A DNA stretch of 53,396 nucleotides from Candidatus Tayloriibacteriota bacterium (GTDB taxonomy: Bacteria > Patescibacteriota > Minisyncoccia > Phycocordibacterales > PALSA-1337). This document shows positions 48,434 through 53,396 of this stretch, one piece after another. The position numbers and the translations under genes were made by a program. Numbering within the stretch: the first letter of the stretch is position 1; the number at the start of each line of letters is the position of its first letter. The stretch lies in the NCBI GenBank assembly GCA_903893855.1, contig CAITNV010000023.1:1-53396 (forward strand), written 5' to 3'. The notes beneath the pieces were generated by a model. That model was not told where the DNA came from. It searched no databases and saw nothing but the letters and a program-made list of their open reading frames with translations.

Positions 48434-48964
48434 CTACTCAATCGTATCGATCTCGCGAATCCGACGCGCGTGACGCTCATCACCTGAGAAAGGTGTCTCG
48501 AGAAATATCTCGACTGCCGCTTTCGCTTCATCATCAGTAACGAACCGCGCACCAAGTGAAAGAATATTCGCATCATTATGCTCACGAGCAAGACGAACAA
48601 TGTCGAGGCTGCTTCTATTCTCACTCTTACCCGCGCCGACCTCATCATTCTTCTCAATATAGCCACCACCATAATAGACTGCAGCACGCACGCTTGGGAA
48701 ACGATTACATAGCATAGCTTCGCCATTGCCAGAACCGCCGAGCACGATAGCGGTGTATTTCTCTGGCTCAGTAGCGACACGCATAGCAACAGGCGTGAGG
48801 ATAACAGGATAATCATCTTCGGGATCGAGAGTCTTCGCCCCCATATCCTCCACGTCATAGCCGAGGCTCTTTATGTGTGCGGTAAGGATGGCTTTAAGCT
48901 CAAAGCCTGCATGATCAGAAGCAATGATCACCTTGTGTTTAGTTCCGGTAGTTTTTTTATTCAT
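48434..48964 (-). CDS. rpiB: RpiB/LacA/LacB-family sugar-phosphate isomerase
   Basis: VIIASDHAGFELKAILTAHIKSLGYDVEDMG, VLGGSGNGEAMLCNRFPSVRAAVYYG. Confidence 0.92.
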   Translation of the reverse strand: MNKKTTGTKHKVIIASDHAGFELKAILTAHIKSLGYDVEDMGAKTLDPEDDYPVILTPVAMRVATEPEKYTAIVLGGSGNGEAMLCNRFPSVRAAVYYGGGYIEKNDEVGAGKSENRSSLDIVRLAREHNDANILSLGARFVTDDEAKAAVEIFLETPFSGDERHARRIREIDTIE

Positions 48965-48974
48965 AAAATTAAAA

Positions 48975-49006
48975 CGATAGTGAATACCTGTAGTATAGCA
49001 CTATCG
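48975..49006. promoter_or_regulatory. inverted repeat around the rpiB -10 box (candidate operator)
   Basis: CGATAGTG (48975-48982) / CACTATCG (48999-49006) enclosing TATACT on the minus strand. Confidence 0.45.
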
Positions 49007-49023
49007 TGGGCTATTGTATAAAA

Positions 49024-49475
49024 ATTTTGCCCCGCTGCGACTTTGATCTCGAGAGATCGTTGTCGCTGCGGGGCTGGGTGAAGTGCGCCTTATTTTGATG
49101 TCAGTCTAATCCATTCGTCGGTGCTGTGGGGTAGCACCTGTACGAGCGAATTTAGACCTAAACCGACTCGCCGCATGCCATAAGAGGGCAGCCAATAAAC
49201 GGCGGCGTAGTCGGAGAAACATCATCCGATGATAGGGCGGTCAATCACCACGTCTGTGGATGTCGGCTAATATGCTGACGGGACTGCAAGCAGCCCGTGC
49301 TGATAGCTAGCCGTCACTGGGCCCGCCGCTCAGAACAATTTTTGGGCGGGGCCGGTGGACATCCGGGATCGGCGGCCGGGGTCGGCGCCGTGAATCGAGG
49401 CCGGGGAGACATTATATTTTTGGAAGGTGCCGAGACAGGGACGGGACGGGTCTTTCATTTGGAGGCCTTTTTGTT
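49024..49475. ncRNA. unidentified large structured RNA locus (strand unresolved, + favoured)
   Basis: GC-rich region with many nested inverted repeats: 49029-49035/49068-49074, 49104-49109/49152-49157, 49163-49168/49209-49214, 49262-49267/49274-49279; no credible ORF. Confidence 0.6.
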
Positions 49476-49585
49476 GGGTGGAGCACACTGGCTTGTATAC
49501 TTCACCTTGTTATTTTGCCGTTTGATCGGGTGAATACACTATAACGCTGGTCCCTCAGTAGGGGGCGTACCGGATCAAGATTGAT

Positions 49586-50635
49586 CTCCCCACCTTTAAA
49601 TACGAAGGGTTGGTATCATTGAATATATGGCTAACAAAAAGAAGCACCTGTCGGATCAGGAGAGATTTTGTATCGAAAAAATGCTTGGAGTTGGAGATAG
49701 TTTTGGAAAGGTTGCGCACACTCTCGGGAGAGGTCTGTCCACCATAAGCGAAGAGGTAAACAGTAATGGAGGAAGGAACGCATATACTGCAGAGAAAGCA
49801 ATACGGAGAGCATACTGGAAGCAGTATCGGAAGAAGCGAAACTGTAACAAAGTAGCTCTCGATGGACACCTTACAAAGTTTGTAGAGAAGAAACTAGAAA
49901 AAGGATGGTCACCCGAGAGTATATCATCTCGGCTTGAAGTACAATCAGGACTTGCATATGCAAGTGCCAAAAGCATCCGCAAGTTCATCAGCAGACGACC
50001 GGGACTTGAGAGATTCCTCTTCTGGGAAAGAAATGATGTGAAAAGCGGTCCCAAAAGAGGAAACAAAATATTTCTCACTGATCCAGAACGTAAATTCATA
50101 GAACTACGCCCTCTCAGGGCTCTCTATGAGTATGGGCATTGGGAAATGGACTTCATTGTATCGAAACACAATGCATGGGTGCTTCTTGTCTGTGTTGAGA
50201 AGTACAGCAAAATACTCAAGCTTGCGCTCATTCCGAACAGAACCACTGACGTGGTACATGAGACCCTTAGGGAGCTTCTTGGGGGATATACCATCAAAAG
50301 CATTACCACTGACAATGATATCGCTTTCAGACAGTGGAGAGAGCTTGAGAGTATACTCTGTACTCATATCTACTTCTGTCACCCCTACCATTCATGGGAA
50401 AAGGGACTGGTGGAGAATACCAACAGATGGATCCGTGAGTTCATACCAAAAAAGACCAACTTGGGGTTGATCTCTTCTGGATTCATTACTGATATTGAAA
50501 ATTACTTTAATCACAAACCGAGGGAGTGTCTCGGAGGATATACCGCATACGAAGTGATGATGAAAAAAGAGTGTGGTAGAATGGTCGAATCATTAGAAAT
50601 TAATTTACCTAGTCTTCGTATTATGGGGTAGGGAG
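49586..50635 (+). mobile_element. IS30-family insertion sequence
   Basis: Imperfect 22-bp terminal inverted repeats (17/22): CTCCCCACCTTTAAATACGAAG (49586-49607) vs reverse complement of 50614-50635. Confidence 0.8.
49627..50631 (+). CDS. IS30-family transposase
   Basis: N-terminal HTH; DDE motifs (HWEMDFIVSKH, TTDNDIAF, HPYHSWEKGLVENTNRWIREF). Confidence 0.93.
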   Translation: MANKKKHLSDQERFCIEKMLGVGDSFGKVAHTLGRGLSTISEEVNSNGGRNAYTAEKAIRRAYWKQYRKKRNCNKVALDGHLTKFVEKKLEKGWSPESISSRLEVQSGLAYASAKSIRKFISRRPGLERFLFWERNDVKSGPKRGNKIFLTDPERKFIELRPLRALYEYGHWEMDFIVSKHNAWVLLVCVEKYSKILKLALIPNRTTDVVHETLRELLGGYTIKSITTDNDIAFRQWRELESILCTHIYFCHPYHSWEKGLVENTNRWIREFIPKKTNLGLISSGFITDIENYFNHKPRECLGGYTAYEVMMKKECGRMVESLEINLPSLRIMG

Positions 50636-50655
50636 AGGAACCTTTCTTGCAAGAA

Positions 50656-50684
50656 TTGATAACATATTTTGACAATAAAGTCAA
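50656..50684 (-). promoter_or_regulatory. promoter facing the IS30 copy and the ncRNA locus
   Basis: TTGACT-N17-TATCAA with TGT extended -10, minus strand. Confidence 0.5.
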
Positions 50685-50730
50685 CAAAATTTAAAATAAT
50701 TACCATAAGGCGAACTTAAGAAACGTAACC

Positions 50731-51513
50731 CTACGGCTGATACGCTTTCACATGTAAGATCTTATCTACAGTTACAAAGGTATACCCTTTCGCACGCAGG
50801 TCCTCAATAAGGGTCGATAACGCTTCAATTGTATTATTTCGAGAATATGATGCACCAGTTTCGTGCCCATCGTGGAAGAGGATTATATTGTTTGGACGGA
50901 TATTATTCATAACCGTAGCGATGATTGTAGTTGAAGAATTAGTATTGACCCAATCTTTCGTATCGATATCCCAACCGACTACCGTATACCCTTCATGTTC
51001 AATCTCCCCCACCATATTTGGACTTGTTGCGCCATACGGAGCCCTGAACAATTCTGGAATGAGGCCGGTTGTGGTAGCGATAATTTCTTCAGCACGACTG
51101 ACATCGACTCGTAACGTAGTCGTCGCTTCGCTCGGCAAAGCGCGTGTGTGACTAAAGCTATGATTCCCTACAACGTCGCCGTCTGCGATTTCTCTTCGTA
51201 TTTCGTCGGGGTGCAGTTTGGCATTTTTACCAATTAAAAAGAAAGTTGCCGGCACCTTCTCGCGTTCAAGGATAGTTAAAATAGCATCGGTGCTTGTGCC
51301 GTATGGCCCATCGTCAAATGTGAGAGCGACGTATTTTGGTAGCTGGATTTTAGTTGATAGCGAAATTTTGCTGCCATTTTCCTCAATAGAAGATATTGTT
51401 GGTTCGGCACCCATCATATGCAGATGAGCGAATGCTGGCACCAATAAAATAACAAAAACTGCAATCGATATTATTAGGACAAAACCACCGCCGTTTTTGT
51501 CTATTTTTTCCAT
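50731..51513 (-). CDS. polysaccharide deacetylase family protein
   Basis: KYVALTFDDGPYGTSTDAIL, GNHSFSHTRAL, RAPYGATSPNM; N-terminal TM. Confidence 0.94.
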   Translation of the reverse strand: MEKIDKNGGGFVLIISIAVFVILLVPAFAHLHMMGAEPTISSIEENGSKISLSTKIQLPKYVALTFDDGPYGTSTDAILTILEREKVPATFFLIGKNAKLHPDEIRREIADGDVVGNHSFSHTRALPSEATTTLRVDVSRAEEIIATTTGLIPELFRAPYGATSPNMVGEIEHEGYTVVGWDIDTKDWVNTNSSTTIIATVMNNIRPNNIILFHDGHETGASYSRNNTIEALSTLIEDLRAKGYTFVTVDKILHVKAYQP

Positions 51514-51737
51514 CGTGGGGCGAATCGTATCATAAAAGTAAAGAACTTCGCTTTGAAAATATTCATTCCGCTTTTGCGCATGCTTTCATAGCAAACCTTC
51601 TGGAACTCTTTTACGTCATTACCCTTGTAGCACAGAGCGCCGTCTTTGAAGCAAAGACTACAATATTTATCTGATTCACGCTTCCCTGTATCCTTAGCAA
51701 ATGGCATAAGGCAACTTTCACACATTGTATTTTTCAT
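51501..51737 (-). CDS. putative zinc-ribbon protein
   Basis: MCESCLMPFAKDTGKRESDKYCSLCFKDG (two CxxC). Confidence 0.75.
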   Translation of the reverse strand: MKNTMCESCLMPFAKDTGKRESDKYCSLCFKDGALCYKGNDVKEFQKVCYESMRKSGMNIFKAKFFTFMIRFAPRWKK

Positions 51738-51781
51738 TTGTTTATCTGTATATTATAATGACTATATTGTACACTTCTCGC

Positions 51782-52795
51782 ATGGATCATCAACCTTCAT
51801 TTGAACAAATTATCGGTGGGACTCAGGAAGATCAAGACGCACTGAGAATTAAAGCCGCTAAAGCAACAGAGCGAGGCATAGAAGAAAAATATGAACAATA
51901 CATTGTCGAAAGAACCTCATCAGAAGATGCGGCTATTAAAAGTGCAGTATCTTATACGAGTGAGGTAGCCCGACAGTATGGATCGACTAAGCAAGTCGAT
52001 GAAAAAAGAATATTTTTATTGAAATCGGGAGCAATTCAAGAGGTTAGTAAGAATGATATGAGGAAGGGGTTTCATGATCCATTCAATCAGATTATTGCTG
52101 TCGATAGATACGAATCAATCGCAGTACTCGCAGTAAGAGTCGCCCATGAACTTTTTCATATGCATAGCTATCACTCAGCTCAAATATTTCAAGACACTAA
52201 TAGTGCCATATACCGAAGTGGGATAGGGATGTTAGGTCGAGAACAAGAGTGGGCATATTTTTCTTTTGCAGAAGAAGCTATTATTGCAACACTTTCAAAA
52301 CGATTTTTCGATGAAGTGATATGTCACGATCCACTCTATGAAGAGGATATCAGATATACCGGCTTGATTAAAGATTGGATAATTAATAATATAAAAGAGG
52401 CTGAATTACCTGAGGATAAAATGAGTTCCCGCATGTCATTCATACAAGAAATACTTATTTTTCCGAATGGTAAAAGCGTGTTTGAAGTATTAATTGATCA
52501 AGAAAAAAAATTCGCCATCAAATTGGGTTATTTTAGTGATAGGTATGAAAAAGAACTCAAGCAAGGAAACATTATGCGAGAGCGACGTAAAGAACGTGAA
52601 GCGTTTTCGATCGTGCTCGATAGAATAATATATCAATCGAAAGGTGCCATAACAAACAAAGAAATCCTATTTGATGCTTTTGCTCGAGCACACTTTACTG
52701 GCAACTATATTCCTCTCGCTAGACTTATTGATGGGGCTCTCGGTAAAGGCTCGTTCAGAGCAATTGCAACCGAACTAGGGGAAAAGTATGACTAA
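51782..52795 (+). CDS. putative zinc metalloprotease-like protein
   Basis: HELFHMHSYH (HExxH) and downstream FAEEAIIATLSKRF; start MDHQPSF chosen (51725 ORF start also possible). Confidence 0.55.
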   Translation: MDHQPSFEQIIGGTQEDQDALRIKAAKATERGIEEKYEQYIVERTSSEDAAIKSAVSYTSEVARQYGSTKQVDEKRIFLLKSGAIQEVSKNDMRKGFHDPFNQIIAVDRYESIAVLAVRVAHELFHMHSYHSAQIFQDTNSAIYRSGIGMLGREQEWAYFSFAEEAIIATLSKRFFDEVICHDPLYEEDIRYTGLIKDWIINNIKEAELPEDKMSSRMSFIQEILIFPNGKSVFEVLIDQEKKFAIKLGYFSDRYEKELKQGNIMRERRKEREAFSIVLDRIIYQSKGAITNKEILFDAFARAHFTGNYIPLARLIDGALGKGSFRAIATELGEKYD

Positions 52796-52850
52796 TTGAC
52801 GTGAGCACACAGAATTCCCTCGCCGTCTTTAATCTCCCTATTACTCATGG

Positions 52851-53216
52851 CTAATACCCATTTTCACTCAGGATTCGATCGATATCTTTTGCGAGATCTG
52901 TCGTCGACGGATCTGATTTTGCATTATTTTCAAGGCCCAGAAAATCACCGATTCCGTCTTGGTGATATTCTGGATGATTAGATAATAATTTTACAGTTGC
53001 GATTTTAATTTCGGCAAGAATATACGCGTGGTTTGGAAGAACTGGCGACCCTAGGTCTTGATCAATCATCGCATTAGCTTCACTATGACATTGATCTGAG
53101 TATTTGCGCATCATTTCTATTGCCTCAGGCGCCATATACTCATGATCGTCGAGAACACGAATTACGCCCTCTTCAGTTAGTGGCATCTTTTCGCCAGATT
53201 CAAAAGTTTTATCCAT
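52851..53216 (-). CDS. hypothetical protein
   Basis: 121-aa ORF; -10 TATACT exactly 6 nt before ATG. Confidence 0.55.
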   Translation of the reverse strand: MDKTFESGEKMPLTEEGVIRVLDDHEYMAPEAIEMMRKYSDQCHSEANAMIDQDLGSPVLPNHAYILAEIKIATVKLLSNHPEYHQDGIGDFLGLENNAKSDPSTTDLAKDIDRILSENGY

Positions 53217-53305
53217 GTGATAAGTATACTCTTAACTATCGATAAATAAAATGTGTTACAAAATTCCACAAAAAAACCGCGAAAACGCGGCTGTGAGCTA
53301 AGCAC

Positions 53306-53395
53306 TTACTGAACCAAGACTGCCCGATACGCAATGCTCTTTGGTCTGAAATCAGCAAGTGACCAGAGATCAGGGTAAAACTGACCGCCAATAAA
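53306..53395 (-). CDS. C-terminal fragment of a gene running off the window (FIGGQFYPDLWSLADFRPKSIAYRAVLVQ)
   Basis: Open frame to the window edge, followed by a CCGCG...CGCGG hairpin and T-tract on the minus strand. Confidence 0.4.
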   Translation of the reverse strand, partial: FIGGQFYPDLWSLADFRPKSIAYRAVLVQ

Positions 53396-53396
53396 C

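Noticed and set aside
49190-49245. tmRNA tag-like reading frame GCC AAT AAA CGG CGG CGT ... CGA TGA TAG
   Set aside because: No T-arm, no CCA end, no pairing 5'/3' acceptor at the right distance, and the peptide does not end like known tags. Kept only as an unidentified RNA.
49297-49533. 78-aa plus-strand ORF over the GC-rich region
   Set aside because: Composition reflects a GC-rich, stem-rich sequence. No SD, no plausible domain, and it overlaps predicted RNA structure.
1-53396. CRISPR array or classical defence island
   Set aside because: No regularly spaced repeats, Cas, toxin-antitoxin or restriction-modification gene set seen. The ATP-cone nuclease alone is not enough.

Overview
The gene content fits a Candidate Phyla Radiation (Patescibacteria/Parcubacteria-like) genome: compact housekeeping operons, baseplate-J-like and FtsA/PilM-like CPR proteins, a ~1000-aa LeuRS and a short UvrC. 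Housekeeping genes: rpsD-rpsK-rpsM-rpmJ-infA, alaS, pepF, mnmA, mltG, leuS, ychF, zwf, ddl, uvrC, uvrA, uvrB, split transketolase, rpe and rpiB, plus tRNA-Ala(UGC). These are interleaved with accessory stretches (about 25.8-32.7 kb and 41.9-45.8 kb). There, short hypothetical genes mostly carry their own TTGAC-type promoter, often a Shine-Dalgarno, and a hairpin terminator. Two IS30-family elements are present. Main points for follow-up: (1) an unidentified, densely structured, GC-rich non-coding locus at ~49.0-49.5 kb, with an IS30 copy between it and a good promoter; (2) a second orphan structured RNA at 19.77-19.93 kb with promoter, terminator and a possible switch; (3) a Nudix hydrolase domain inserted in the LeuRS editing region; (4) a recurring leaderless-gene layout, with the -10 box exactly 6 nt before ATG, in at least nine genes, mostly housekeeping; (5) a paralogous hypothetical family whose duplication extends into its terminators; (6) switch-like or hairpin 5' leaders on accessory genes; (7) a PEP/VPDSG-CTERM-like protein, a trypsin-like protease, an ATP-cone/nuclease fusion and several tiny unannotated ORFs. 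All calls come from reading the sequence and the supplied ORF translations. No database search was run.
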